Part shown: piece after piece, positions 1 through 8,512 of the stretch
How positions within the stretch are numbered: the stretch's first letter is position 1
Layout of the letters: each line of letters begins with the position of its first letter
Source of the DNA: Pseudomonadota bacterium
Lineage (GTDB): Bacteria; Desulfobacterota; Desulfobulbia; Desulfobulbales; Desulfocapsaceae
Direction: 5' to 3'
NCBI GenBank assembly: GCA_023412495.1
Contig: JAEYNP010000113.1
Location: forward strand, 124,001 to 188,000
Length of the DNA: 64,000 nt
Program-made: the position numbers and the translations under genes
Notes under the pieces: model-generated
Databases searched by the model: none
What the model was told of the DNA's origin: nothing
Seen by the model: the letters and a program-made list of their open reading frames with translations, nothing else

Positions 1-940
1 ATCCGGAGATATCCAGTTGCGTCACCGCCCTGCCCTCCTCGGCACGGACGAATACCGTCTCCGGGTGGGCGACCACCCGTTCCCGGCCGTCGCCCGGCAC
101 ATGGGGATAGACCGCCTTCACCAGGGCGGAGAGCAGAGTGGATTTGCCGTGGAAACCGCCGCCGATGACCACATTCACCCCCGGCCGCAGTCCCAGCCCC
201 CGGCACGGTCCGCCATTTTTCAGGTTGACGGTCACGGCCAGCTCTTCCGGGGCTCGGAAGGGGACTGCCCCTCTGAGCGGCTCGTCGGAAATGCCGGATG
301 CACGCGGCAGCACCGAGCCGTCGGCGACGAAGGCCACGAGGCCGCAACGATCGAGCTCCCCTTGCAAGGCCATCATATCCTCCACCGCCGCGCAGTGATG
401 CAGCAACCGGGTCTCGGTGACCGCCTGGCGCAGATCGGCGACAATTGACTGAAGTTCGACGGAAAACATCTCCGCCGCCTGCCTGCCAAGTACTCGGTTG
501 TCCCGGGACCCCGGCAGACTGATACGGAAGGCGAGATGCAGTTCGCTGTCGCCGAAGCTGACGAGGTTGCGCTCCAGGACCTGGGGCGGCAGCGCCAGCG
601 GCTGGAACGAGCCGCTGCCCTGGGCCCCGCGGCGCTGCCTGGCATGCCGGGCGACGCCCGCCTGAAAGGCCCGGAGCAGATAATCTGCCGCGGCCAGCCG
701 GCGAGGCGCCGAGGCAAGGCTCCAATCCTCTAGCCCGAGGTCGGCAAAGCTCGTCCCCAGTCGGCAGACTGAGGCCGGGAAGGCTCCCGGACTCCCCTGG
801 ATGTGCCGGAAGTCGACGGTGTAGCGGTCGCCGGCAAAGATCCGGCCGAGGAGCTGCCGGTAGCCGCCGAAGGCGCTGCCGTCAAGGTTCAGCAGAAAAG
901 CTGCCAGATCGACTGTGGTCGGGAGAGAGGGGTTGGTCAT
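1..940 (-). CDS. Predicted ATPase of the ABC class (COG3044-like), 3' end outside window
   Basis: The minus strand is open from an ATG at 940 to the left edge (about 313 residues), so the C-terminal part is missing. The N-terminus (MTNPSLPTTVDLAAFLLNLD, then GSAFGGYRQLLGRI) matches the start of the COG3044 family of predicted ABC-class ATPases. A Walker A-type loop, GGGFHGKSTLLSAL, lies at about residue 256, followed by KAVYPHVPGDGRERVV, as usual in that family. The signature motif and Walker B lie beyond the window. The family is soluble and its substrate is unknown. The neighbouring chemoreceptor gene is read in the same direction after a 169-bp gap in which no feature was recognised. Confidence in the family is good; no cellular role can be given. 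Confidence 0.8.
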   Translation of the reverse strand, partial: MTNPSLPTTVDLAAFLLNLDGSAFGGYRQLLGRIFAGDRYTVDFRHIQGSPGAFPASVCRLGTSFADLGLEDWSLASAPRRLAAADYLLRAFQAGVARHARQRRGAQGSGSFQPLALPPQVLERNLVSFGDSELHLAFRISLPGSRDNRVLGRQAAEMFSVELQSIVADLRQAVTETRLLHHCAAVEDMMALQGELDRCGLVAFVADGSVLPRASGISDEPLRGAVPFRAPEELAVTVNLKNGGPCRGLGLRPGVNVVIGGGFHGKSTLLSALVKAVYPHVPGDGRERVVAHPETVFVRAEEGRAVTQLDISG

Positions 941-1109
941 ACCCCCAGTCAAACCAATGCCGGGTATTTTTTCAAGTACTAGGCGATGTCATCAGCATCT
1001 GCTTCATATTAAGGACCATCAACTCCTGATATTTCGCCAGATTCTCGACCGCCAGGCTATCTATTTCCGGGGTTGTCGGTATCGGAATCCTTATTGCAGT
1101 CGCCAGGTT

Positions 1110-2774
1110 TCATACCTTGAAGCGTTTCATCGATTGCTCGAGTTTCGCGGCCAACTCGGAGAGTGACCTGGCGCTCGTCTCAACCTGGCTGCTGCCCGCC
1201 CCCACCTGATTGGCTTCGTTGTTGATCTCCGCAATATTTTGGGTGATCTCGGCGACGACCACGGAACTCTGGGCGACATTCTCGTTGACCTCGGAGATCC
1301 CCTGGGAGGCCTGGGAGATGTTGCCGGCGATCTCGTTGATCGCCGCCGACTGTTCCACGACGGCGGTCGCTATGCCGTTGATGACGTTGTTGATGTCGGC
1401 AATGACCCTGGCAATCTTGTCGATGTCGGCAATGGTCGTGGTGGTGGTCTGCTGCATCTCGTCGATCTGATTCTTGATCTCCACCGTCGCGGCCGCCGTC
1501 TGCCGGGCGAGTTCCTTGATCTCATTGGCGACCACGGCAAAGCCGCGGCCGGCCGCGCCGGCCCGGGCCGCCTCGATGGTGGCGTTCAGGGCCAGGAGGT
1601 TGGTCTGCTCGGAGATCTCGGTGATCGTCTCCGTGACCCTGCCCACCTTGCGGGCGGAATCCCCGAGGGCCGCGACCTTGCCCGACGTCTCCCGCGACTG
1701 CCTGACGGCGCTCTCCGAGACCTCCCTCGCCTTCTCCGCATTGCGGCCGATCTCGTTGACGGTGGCCGTCATCTCTTCGGTGGCCGTGGCGACCATGCGG
1801 GCATTGTTCGCCGACTGCTCCATGGCGGCGGAAACGGACTGTATACTGGCGCTCATCTCCTCGGCCGCGGCGGCCACCGACCCGGATTTGCGGGCGGTGC
1901 CGAGGGCGGAGCCGGACAGCTGCCTGGAGACCGCGGCGAGGTCTGACGACGAGGTGGAAAGCTCGGAGACACCGGCAACGACCTCCCCTATCATCGTCCG
2001 CAGCCGGGTGACGGTTTCATTCATCGAAGCCGACATCCGGCCGATCTCGTCCTGCCGGTCCACCGCAAGCTGCATCGTCAGATCGCCCTTCGCCATGGCT
2101 TCCGCCAGCTTCACGGTCCTGTTCACCGGCCCGGTGATCGAGCGAATCAAGAGGAATCCGGAAACCCCGCTGAGACCTGTCGCCCCGAGCAGCAGTGAGA
2201 TGACGAGGATGACCGAGCGGCCGGCCTTGTCTTCGGCCTCCCTGGCGGCTCCATTCGCCATCTCCGTCTGAAAGGCGATGAGTTTTTCAATAGAGGAAAA
2301 ATAATTGCGCTGCACCTCGCGGAGGTTGCCGAGGAGCATCTTTTTCGCCTCCTCTATCCGGTCCGATTTGACGTGGTCGAGATACCGGTCGAGCACCGGA
2401 TCGTATTTGTCGTGGGCCGTTATCATATCCTGCAGGATCTGCCGGCCCTTTTCACTGCGGACGGTTTGTTTCAGCGAATCGATGGCGGCAGCAGTCTGCT
2501 CCCTCGCTTCGACAATCCGCTTCAGCTCGGCCGCCTGGGTCGCCTTGTCGTTGTCGATCACGATATTGCGCAGGGCCCGGGCGGAGACGTTGACCTTGTC
2601 TATGATGCCATGAGCCTGCTCGACCTTCGGCATCCTGTCTGTGGCAAGCGTTCCGACATCGCCGCTCAGTTTTTTAATCGTGGTGATGGAAACGAGGCCG
2701 TTGATCAGCAGAAGCACAAGCATCAGACCAAAGGCAAGGATCAGGCGTGTTCCGATTTTCATGTTCACGAACAT
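1110..2774 (-). CDS. Methyl-accepting chemotaxis protein
   Basis: 554-residue chemoreceptor. The start at 2774 is chosen because AAGGAGAAATA lies directly upstream; the open frame continues further upstream without a good start. Order: N-terminal TM helix (about 7-30), a helical periplasmic four-helix-bundle type sensor region with the short acidic/basic helices usual for 4HB_MCP domains, a second TM near residues 190-212, HAMP, then the long cytoplasmic coiled coil. The signalling tip is clear: [20 protein letters not shown], then [15 protein letters not shown]. The protein ends at [10 protein letters not shown] without a CheR-binding pentapeptide. It lies 131 bp after the receiver-only gene and may be the last gene of the signalling operon. 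The ligand is unknown. Confidence 0.93.
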   Translation of the reverse strand: MFVNMKIGTRLILAFGLMLVLLLINGLVSITTIKKLSGDVGTLATDRMPKVEQAHGIIDKVNVSARALRNIVIDNDKATQAAELKRIVEAREQTAAAIDSLKQTVRSEKGRQILQDMITAHDKYDPVLDRYLDHVKSDRIEEAKKMLLGNLREVQRNYFSSIEKLIAFQTEMANGAAREAEDKAGRSVILVISLLLGATGLSGVSGFLLIRSITGPVNRTVKLAEAMAKGDLTMQLAVDRQDEIGRMSASMNETVTRLRTMIGEVVAGVSELSTSSSDLAAVSRQLSGSALGTARKSGSVAAAAEEMSASIQSVSAAMEQSANNARMVATATEEMTATVNEIGRNAEKAREVSESAVRQSRETSGKVAALGDSARKVGRVTETITEISEQTNLLALNATIEAARAGAAGRGFAVVANEIKELARQTAAATVEIKNQIDEMQQTTTTTIADIDKIARVIADINNVINGIATAVVEQSAAINEIAGNISQASQGISEVNENVAQSSVVVAEITQNIAEINNEANQVGAGSSQVETSARSLSELAAKLEQSMKRFKV

Positions 2775-2905
2775 TATTTCTCCTTCGATACAGGATGGTT
2801 TTGTCGCTTTCTCGCATGATTCTCTCGAAGAAAGGCCACGAGAAAGGATGATGGGCGAACTCCGGGGCAGGGAGTTCCTGTTCACTTGGTTTCTGAATCG
2901 TTTGG

Positions 2906-3286
2906 CTAGGTGGCGAGGGACTGGCGGGCAAGCACGATCTTTTCGAGCAACTCCTCGAAATCGATGGGTTTCAAGCAATAGTCGAAGGCTCCCTGCCGAA
3001 TCCCGACAATCCCCGCGTTCGGCGAGGCATGGCCGGTGAGGATGATCACCTGGAGGTGAGGACGGATTTTTTTCATCTCCGCCATGCACTTCAGGCCGTC
3101 GAGTCCCGGCATGGTGACGTCCATGATCACCACATCGAAGTCGTCCTGTTCCAGCAGGTCGAGCGCCTCCAGGCAACTGCCCGCCGCGGCGTATTCGACT
3201 TTGCGCCGGGTAAAGAACTTGGCCATGATGTCGCGAAAATCGGCCTCGTCGTCAACCAGCAGGATTTTCCTGTTCTTCTTCATCAT
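2906..3286 (-). CDS. Receiver-only response regulator (CheY-like)
   Basis: 126 residues forming a single REC domain: acidic pair in [10 protein letters not shown], phospho-acceptor Asp in [13 protein letters not shown], Thr in IILTGHAS and Lys in YCLKPIDF. No output domain follows. The tandem ATG at 3286/3283 is preceded by GAGGAGG. It overlaps the 3' end of the pyruvate-dikinase-like gene by 35 nt, so the two are translationally coupled. Its partner is probably the histidine kinase at 8513-10174 in the same run. With no output domain it should act by protein contact, for instance on the dikinase-like protein or the chemoreceptor; this is inference. Confidence 0.93.
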   Translation of the reverse strand: MMKKNRKILLVDDEADFRDIMAKFFTRRKVEYAAAGSCLEALDLLEQDDFDVVIMDVTMPGLDGLKCMAEMKKIRPHLQVIILTGHASPNAGIVGIRQGAFDYCLKPIDFEELLEKIVLARQSLAT

Positions 3287-5855
3287 CGACCTCCTCACAT
3301 GTTGACCCGCTCTTACCGAGCATTTCCTCGATCTCCCGCACAAACTTCTCCCGATACAGCTCAACCGCCCCCGGCTGGCTCATGACCATGTCAAGCTGCC
3401 TGGCATGCAGGGTGAGGTAGCCGAGGATCTGCAGCCGCTGCTCGAGGTATTCCGCCGATTTCTTCTTGACCCGGGCCAGCAGCGAGTCGGATCGCAGCTC
3501 AATGCGGAAATCGTAACGTTTCAGGATATCGGCCAGAAGTCTGGCTCGGACCGCCTTGCGCTGCAGGTCGGCCGCGCCGCCCTTGAACCGGAAGGTGACA
3601 TAGCTTTCCGTGCGCAGATCGCTCAGGTAGGCCTCGATCATGGCGTAGTGGTAGCCGAGCCGGACGCTGAGATTGCAGAAATGCCTGGAAATGAGAAAGT
3701 AGTTCTTGGTTGTCAGGGCCGAGGGCACCGACGGGTCGAGTTCCGGCCGCATCATCGACTGAAAGATGATGGAGCCGAAGCCCCGCACCGAAACCGGCGG
3801 CGGCCCCGCCCACGGATATGCGGAAATGCCCCGCCAGATGGCCAGCATGGGCAGAGAGACGATATCCTCGATACGGATGGTCTTGGTCTCTCCCCCCGCA
3901 CCCTCCCGGAAACCGTCCGCCAGATCGATCACCCACCATTCCAGGGGGACCTCTTCGACGAGGCGCTTGGCGGCCGCATGGTAGAAATGGGTATTCTGGC
4001 CGAAGCTGAACATCTCCGACACCGATTTTTCGTGACAGAACCGGGTGATATCGTGGAGGGTCTCGCACCAGGACGACTTGAAGCGCGGCGAAGCCGGGTC
4101 GTTCAAATTGAGCGGGGTGATGAGTTGCAGGGCCTCGGTGAGGATACGCTGCACGGGGCTCCCGGCCATGATATCCCTTTTCACGTTTCGCTGCTTGAGC
4201 AGGTCTTCCCGCCGCCCCTCGTACACCGCCCTGCCGGTGGCATGGACGGTGACGGTTTCGCCGCTCGCAAGCCGGCTCATGGCCTCCGTTAGGCCAAAGA
4301 GAGCCGGGATATGGAATTCCCTGGCGATGGTTGCCAGGTGCCCGGCCTCGGTGCCGCCCTCGGCCACCACCGCCGCCGCCCGGTTTAAAAGCGGCGCCCA
4401 CTCCGGCAAGGGATGGTCGAGCAGGAGAACTGCACCCTTTGGGAAACGCCGTATCTCATCGGGGGAATCCACCTTGAAAATCTCGCCGCTGGCGATGCCG
4501 GAGCTGGCGCACACCCCGCCGAAGAGGATCGGCCTGGCGCCGGATTCGCCGATGGCCGTCTCAGCCTTCACCGGCTCCTCCGTCGGGTGGCTGCCGGAGA
4601 GTGGCCTGCTCTGGAGTATGTGGAGCGCACCCTGATGGTCGAAGGACCATTCGATGTCCTGGGGCTCGCCGAAATGCTCTTCGAGCATCAATGCGGTCTC
4701 CGTCAGTTTTCTCACCTGATTGTAGGTGAGGGAAGGCGTGCCCTGGCGGGTCGCCTCCTGGCGGATTTCGCTGTAAACGACCGGATAAGGCTTGTCCCGG
4801 CCGACCAAAAAGAGATCGGCGGCCTTGGAGCCGTCGACCACACCTCTGGCGATGCCGGCGGTGGCGTTGATCCTGAGCAGCCCGTTGTCCTCGGGGCCGG
4901 GATCGCGGCTGTAGACCACCCCGCTGACCAGGGCGTCCACCATCACCATGCAGCCGACGCACATCTCGATGTCTTCGTGCCGGAAGCCGCGCTGGCGCCG
5001 GTAGGCGATGGCCCTGGCCCCATATTTGCTGGCGATAACTTCCTTGTAGGCGGTCACCAGGTTGTTGCGGTCGACATTCAGCACGGAATTGTACAGGCCC
5101 GCGAAGGACACTGTGCCGCCATCCTCGCCCAGGGCGGACGAGCGCACGGAAACGAGACAGCCGGGATAGGTGGCTTTTTCCAGCCGGGTGTAGTGTACCT
5201 GCAGCAGTTCCTCCAAATCGGTCGGCAAGGGCAGGTTGTAGATCATATCCTTGATGCCCTGGCAGCCCCTGTAGAGGGAGTCGAGATCGTCAGGCTCGAG
5301 TACCTGCAGCCGCCGGTTGATCTCGGCAATGTGTTCGGCGGTGAGAAAACTTCGGGTGGCGGTGGCCGTCATGACAAAGCCCGGGGGGATTACTACCCCC
5401 GGCAGCCGGGTCAGCTCGCCCAGGTTGGCCATCTTGTCCCCCACCAGAAACCGGTGTTTCAGGCTTGTCTCCGGCAGGGGGAGAATGAGCGGTCCATGCC
5501 GCAGAGAGGGTTTTCGTTCGATGATCTGTTCCAGGCCAGCGCCGATTTCGTCGAAGATCTTCTCCAGATCGCCGTAGCGGCCGGGCGCCATGGCCAACAG
5601 ACTGCGGATCATCTTGTAGACGTTCACCAGAATGGTGGTGACCTTCGACCGGATAAAGGCCATCCGGTAGGATTCCCCGCCGTAGTACATCTTTTCCAGA
5701 TCGGCCATGGCCTGCAGGGCATTGTTGTTGGCGGTGAGCAGGCTGCGGAAATGGGAATATCTCCTTCTGAAGCCGTCACAGAACTCCTCGTAGCTCAACT
5801 CGGGCTGCGGCGTGGGAAAGAAGCTTTCTTTCAGATTGGAAAAAAATTTCAGCAT
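3252..5855 (-). CDS. PEP synthase/pyruvate phosphate dikinase-like protein without the PEP-binding barrel
   Basis: 867 residues. After a helical N-terminus (1-125) comes the pyruvate-dikinase ATP-grasp domain: GDKMANLGELTRLPGVVIPPGF near 139-160, VSVRSSALGEDGGTVSFAG near 236-253, and DIEWSFDHQGALHILQSRPL near 400-419. A mobile phosphohistidine domain follows, GGTEAGHLATIAREFHIPAL, with the expected His at about 506. The last 300 residues do not resemble the PEP-utilising TIM barrel of PpsA/PpdK, so the usual PEP-forming half reaction is not expected. It may phosphorylate its own His or transfer to another acceptor. The start at 5855 follows GGAG at suitable spacing. It sits between a TauE/two-TM pair and a receiver protein, which points to a signalling or regulatory role. 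Confidence 0.88.
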   Translation of the reverse strand: MLKFFSNLKESFFPTPQPELSYEEFCDGFRRRYSHFRSLLTANNNALQAMADLEKMYYGGESYRMAFIRSKVTTILVNVYKMIRSLLAMAPGRYGDLEKIFDEIGAGLEQIIERKPSLRHGPLILPLPETSLKHRFLVGDKMANLGELTRLPGVVIPPGFVMTATATRSFLTAEHIAEINRRLQVLEPDDLDSLYRGCQGIKDMIYNLPLPTDLEELLQVHYTRLEKATYPGCLVSVRSSALGEDGGTVSFAGLYNSVLNVDRNNLVTAYKEVIASKYGARAIAYRRQRGFRHEDIEMCVGCMVMVDALVSGVVYSRDPGPEDNGLLRINATAGIARGVVDGSKAADLFLVGRDKPYPVVYSEIRQEATRQGTPSLTYNQVRKLTETALMLEEHFGEPQDIEWSFDHQGALHILQSRPLSGSHPTEEPVKAETAIGESGARPILFGGVCASSGIASGEIFKVDSPDEIRRFPKGAVLLLDHPLPEWAPLLNRAAAVVAEGGTEAGHLATIAREFHIPALFGLTEAMSRLASGETVTVHATGRAVYEGRREDLLKQRNVKRDIMAGSPVQRILTEALQLITPLNLNDPASPRFKSSWCETLHDITRFCHEKSVSEMFSFGQNTHFYHAAAKRLVEEVPLEWWVIDLADGFREGAGGETKTIRIEDIVSLPMLAIWRGISAYPWAGPPPVSVRGFGSIIFQSMMRPELDPSVPSALTTKNYFLISRHFCNLSVRLGYHYAMIEAYLSDLRTESYVTFRFKGGAADLQRKAVRARLLADILKRYDFRIELRSDSLLARVKKKSAEYLEQRLQILGYLTLHARQLDMVMSQPGAVELYREKFVREIEEMLGKSGSTCEEVDDEEEQENPAG

Positions 5856-5892
5856 GCCGGTCTCCGCCTCATCCTGCAGTTGGTCGGGTAAG

Positions 5893-5970
5893 GGCAGGAA
5901 CCGGACGGCCGGTTCCTGCCTGATAGCTCATCCCCCACAAGGGAGGATAAGTACCTTCACGAAAGGTACT
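5893..5970 (-). other. Intercistronic hairpin cluster
   Basis: In the 113-bp gap between the two-TM protein and the dikinase-like gene there is a perfect 12-bp stem (GGCAGGAACCGG, loop of 4, CCGGTTCCTGCC; 5893-5920), a weaker ATCCTCCC/GGGGGAT stem (about 5931-5949) and a perfect 8-bp stem (AGTACCTT/AAGGTACT; 5950-5970) that touches the stop codon at 5969-5971. None has a T-tract on the minus strand, so they look like mRNA processing or stability elements rather than terminators. Confidence 0.6.
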
Positions 5971-6658
5971 AATGACCTATCTTATATCCCAAACCTTCAA
6001 AAATATACATGAGACCAAACCCGTACCACAAGGTATAGATTACATAGAAGGCGAGGGAGGCGAGCACCAGGGCAATGTTCTCCTTCCAGTTCTCGATCTT
6101 CACGCCGTAGTAGTTATATGCGGGCTCCAATGCCTTTTTCGAGACATTGTCGAAAACCTTGGCTACGTCAAAATTATGCTGCTTGGCCAGTTCCTTACTG
6201 ATCTTGCCGAAGGAGTTCCACCAGTTCAACAGAGCCTGCCGCTCGTCGGAGCCGTATTTTTCGGCGACCGGCTGGCCATCGTTCTTGAACATCTTGTCGG
6301 CGTCGTCCAGAGCGGATTTCATGATGCCCGCCACATCGCCCTTGACTGTCAGCTCCACGCCGGAAACAGTCGCCTCGGCGCCCGCCGTGACGAATAATTT
6401 GGCCGTTTCGGCCGCCTCCTTGTCACTCTTCATCTTGATGGTGACGTTGATGATCTCTCCCTCCTTTTTGGCTGTCGCCTCCATCATCTGGGGGACGAAG
6501 TAGGAGGACCCCTTGGAGATCATGTTGAAGAGGTTGTCCATGTAATCCAGGCCGTTCTGCTTGCCGGGAAAGACCGGACTGAAGATGATCCCCAGCAAGG
6601 CAAAGAAGGAGATCAGCATGAAGATTCCACGTGTTTTGAGTTTGCTGTGCATGCTCAT
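5969..6658 (-). CDS. Two-TM membrane protein of the TauE operon, function unknown
   Basis: 229 residues with one TM helix at about 11-30 and another at about 200-222, separated by roughly 165 soluble residues that should be periplasmic. The soluble part is charged and helical (KMKSDKEAAETAKLFV, DDADKMFKNDGQ). It begins 1 nt after the stop of the TauE gene, whose last codons supply the GGAGG ribosome-binding site, so it is surely co-translated and probably partners the exporter. No family is recognised. Position and topology suggest an accessory or sensor subunit; this is inference. Confidence 0.85.
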   Translation of the reverse strand: MSMHSKLKTRGIFMLISFFALLGIIFSPVFPGKQNGLDYMDNLFNMISKGSSYFVPQMMEATAKKEGEIINVTIKMKSDKEAAETAKLFVTAGAEATVSGVELTVKGDVAGIMKSALDDADKMFKNDGQPVAEKYGSDERQALLNWWNSFGKISKELAKQHNFDVAKVFDNVSKKALEPAYNYYGVKIENWKENIALVLASLAFYVIYTLWYGFGLMYIFEGLGYKIGH

Positions 6659-6659
6659 A

Positions 6660-7976
6660 TTATTTGCCCTCCGATTTTAAGGCGGCGGAAGAAGGCGTGT
6701 ACTCCGGTACATGCTCATCTTTCAGTTCTTTCAGGTTGGCGAAAAATACCCAGAATACCCAGATGGCGAAGGCCCCGATGACCAGGAAGAACAGGCTGTT
6801 GCCGACAGTGTCGAGCAGGGCGCCGGTTTCCTTGGAGATCTGGATGTATTCCATGCTCTTGAGTTTGGACGGCATGGCGAAGAACCGGTTGATGAAGCCG
6901 GCGGTTACCGCCAGGGCGAAGAAGCCGCGGATCTGAATACCGGGAACGACTTTGGTGACCAGGGAACCGACCTGGACGCCGATGAGCGAGCCGAGGAGCA
7001 TGCCCATGGCCAGGGTATAAAACACGAAGCCGTAGATGGCGTACTGACTCAGTGAGGTATAGCCGGCGGTGAAGACGATCTGGAAGATGTCGGTGCCGAC
7101 CGTGGTCATGGAGGAGACGCCGAGACCGTAGACGAAGATCGGGAAGGTCAGAAAGCCGCCGCCCACGCCCATGATGGAGGCCGCAGCGCCGACCAGCAGA
7201 CCGCTGCCCCAGAGGAATATCGCGGAGAGCTTGCGTCCGCCGGGAGTGACGCCCTGATCGAAGGTGATCATCGGCGGGATATGGACGGACTGCAGTTTCT
7301 TGCCGAGCGGCGGGATATCCTCGTCGCGGGTCTTCTTCTTGCCCACCGCCTCGCCGCGTCGGGCCTTGAAGTAGTCGGTCAGGGCGTAGAAGGACAGAAA
7401 GCCGAGGATGAAGACATAGACCATGGTGATGAACAGATCGCTCAGCACCGGGTTGAGATCATAGAGATAGCGGTTCAGCATGCCGCCGAGCGTCGCTCCG
7501 ATCAGCGAACCGACGAGGAAGTTGACCGCCAGGCCGATGGAGATGTTGCCCAGTTTGCGGTGAAGGACGCTGCCCATGATCGCCTTGGCGAAGATGTGGA
7601 ACAGGTCGGTACCGACCGCAAGAATACCTTTCACGCCCGCACTCATCAGCGCCGGAGCGATGATGAAGCCACCGCCGGCCCCGATGCAGCCGGTGATGAG
7701 ACCGGCGCAGACGCCGACGAAGACGGAAGCGAAGAAGATGAGGTTGGTGTAATGCGACGGCATGTAGGCCGATTTGCCGCCGATGACGTTCGGCAGGCCC
7801 GAGCCGTCGCCCGCGGCGATGGCGATGCCGCCCAGCAGGACCGGCAGGAGCATGAGAATCAGTATGTTTCTCCGCTTCCGGTTGCGCAAAATGTTGTTCG
7901 ACATCTCCAGATCCCAGCGAGCATAGGCCTGGGAGCCCTGCAGCATCAACTGGTAAAAATCCCTAAAATAGCTCAT
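6660..7976 (-). CDS. TauE/SafE family sulfite/anion exporter
   Basis: 438-residue polytopic membrane protein. The two TauE half repeats are recognisable: GCIGAGGGFIIAPALMSAGV followed by AVGTDLFHI in the first, and IMGVGGGFLTFPIFVYGLGV followed by TVGTDIFQI in the second. About eight to nine TM helices follow a 40-residue cytoplasmic N-terminus. An AAAGGGG ribosome site precedes ATG at 7976. TauE/SafE proteins export sulfite, sulfoacetate or related organosulfonates, but the substrate cannot be read here. It lies in an operon with a two-TM protein, a dikinase-like protein, a histidine kinase and receivers, so transport may be tied to signalling. Confidence 0.92.
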   Translation of the reverse strand: MSYFRDFYQLMLQGSQAYARWDLEMSNNILRNRKRRNILILMLLPVLLGGIAIAAGDGSGLPNVIGGKSAYMPSHYTNLIFFASVFVGVCAGLITGCIGAGGGFIIAPALMSAGVKGILAVGTDLFHIFAKAIMGSVLHRKLGNISIGLAVNFLVGSLIGATLGGMLNRYLYDLNPVLSDLFITMVYVFILGFLSFYALTDYFKARRGEAVGKKKTRDEDIPPLGKKLQSVHIPPMITFDQGVTPGGRKLSAIFLWGSGLLVGAAASIMGVGGGFLTFPIFVYGLGVSSMTTVGTDIFQIVFTAGYTSLSQYAIYGFVFYTLAMGMLLGSLIGVQVGSLVTKVVPGIQIRGFFALAVTAGFINRFFAMPSKLKSMEYIQISKETGALLDTVGNSLFFLVIGAFAIWVFWVFFANLKELKDEHVPEYTPSSAALKSEGK

Positions 7977-8030
7977 TTGTGCACCCCTTTAAAATGGTTT
8001 ATTTTGATGCTTCGCCTTGCCTGTCAGAGC

Positions 8031-8459
8031 TCAGCTCGGCATGGACATATGCTTCTTCATCTGGGCCGCTTCGATCTTTTCCTGATGGAGCCGCTTTTTC
8101 TCGTAGGCGTCGGCAAGCTTCTCCAGCAGGGGCTCGAGCTCGATGGGCTTCATCAGATAGTCGAAGGCGCCCAGTTTCATCCCTTCGATCCCCGAATCCA
8201 CCGAGGCATGGCCGGTCAGCAGGATGACCTCGACCAGCGGTTTCAGGTTGCGGATCCGCCGCAGGGTCTCGATGCCGTCCATATCCGGCATCTTGACATC
8301 CAGCAGCACGACATCCGTACGACTGTGCTCCAGGATCTCCAGAGCTTTCCTGCCACCTTCCGCGCCTTCCACATGCAGGCCTCTCTTGGCCAGCCGTTTC
8401 ATGATAACCTCGCGGAATTCATCCTCATCATCTACTACCAGAACGTTGAATTCTCTCAT
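8031..8459 (-). CDS. Receiver-only response regulator (CheY-like)
   Basis: 142 residues: REC domain with LVVDDEDEF, phospho-acceptor in VVLLDVKMPDMDG, VILLTGHAS and YLMKPIEL, then a short basic helical tail (YEKKRLHQEKIEAAQMKKH). No output domain. GAGGAG lies 7 nt before the ATG at 8459. It follows the histidine kinase by 53 nt and precedes the TauE gene by 54 nt, so it is the likely phospho-acceptor of that kinase. It resembles the receiver at 2906-3286 in and around the phosphorylation site, so the operon carries two parallel single-domain receivers. Confidence 0.93.
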   Translation of the reverse strand: MREFNVLVVDDEDEFREVIMKRLAKRGLHVEGAEGGRKALEILEHSRTDVVLLDVKMPDMDGIETLRRIRNLKPLVEVILLTGHASVDSGIEGMKLGAFDYLMKPIELEPLLEKLADAYEKKRLHQEKIEAAQMKKHMSMPS

Positions 8460-8512
8460 GGCATTACTCCTCTTGTTGGTTTTGACAAAAAATCGATCGG
8501 CGCTCAGTCCCT

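Noticed and set aside
17..448. Plus-strand open frame opposite the COG3044-like ATPase
   Set aside because: It is the antisense of a clear ATPase frame with Walker A; the plus frame has no family likeness or ribosome site.
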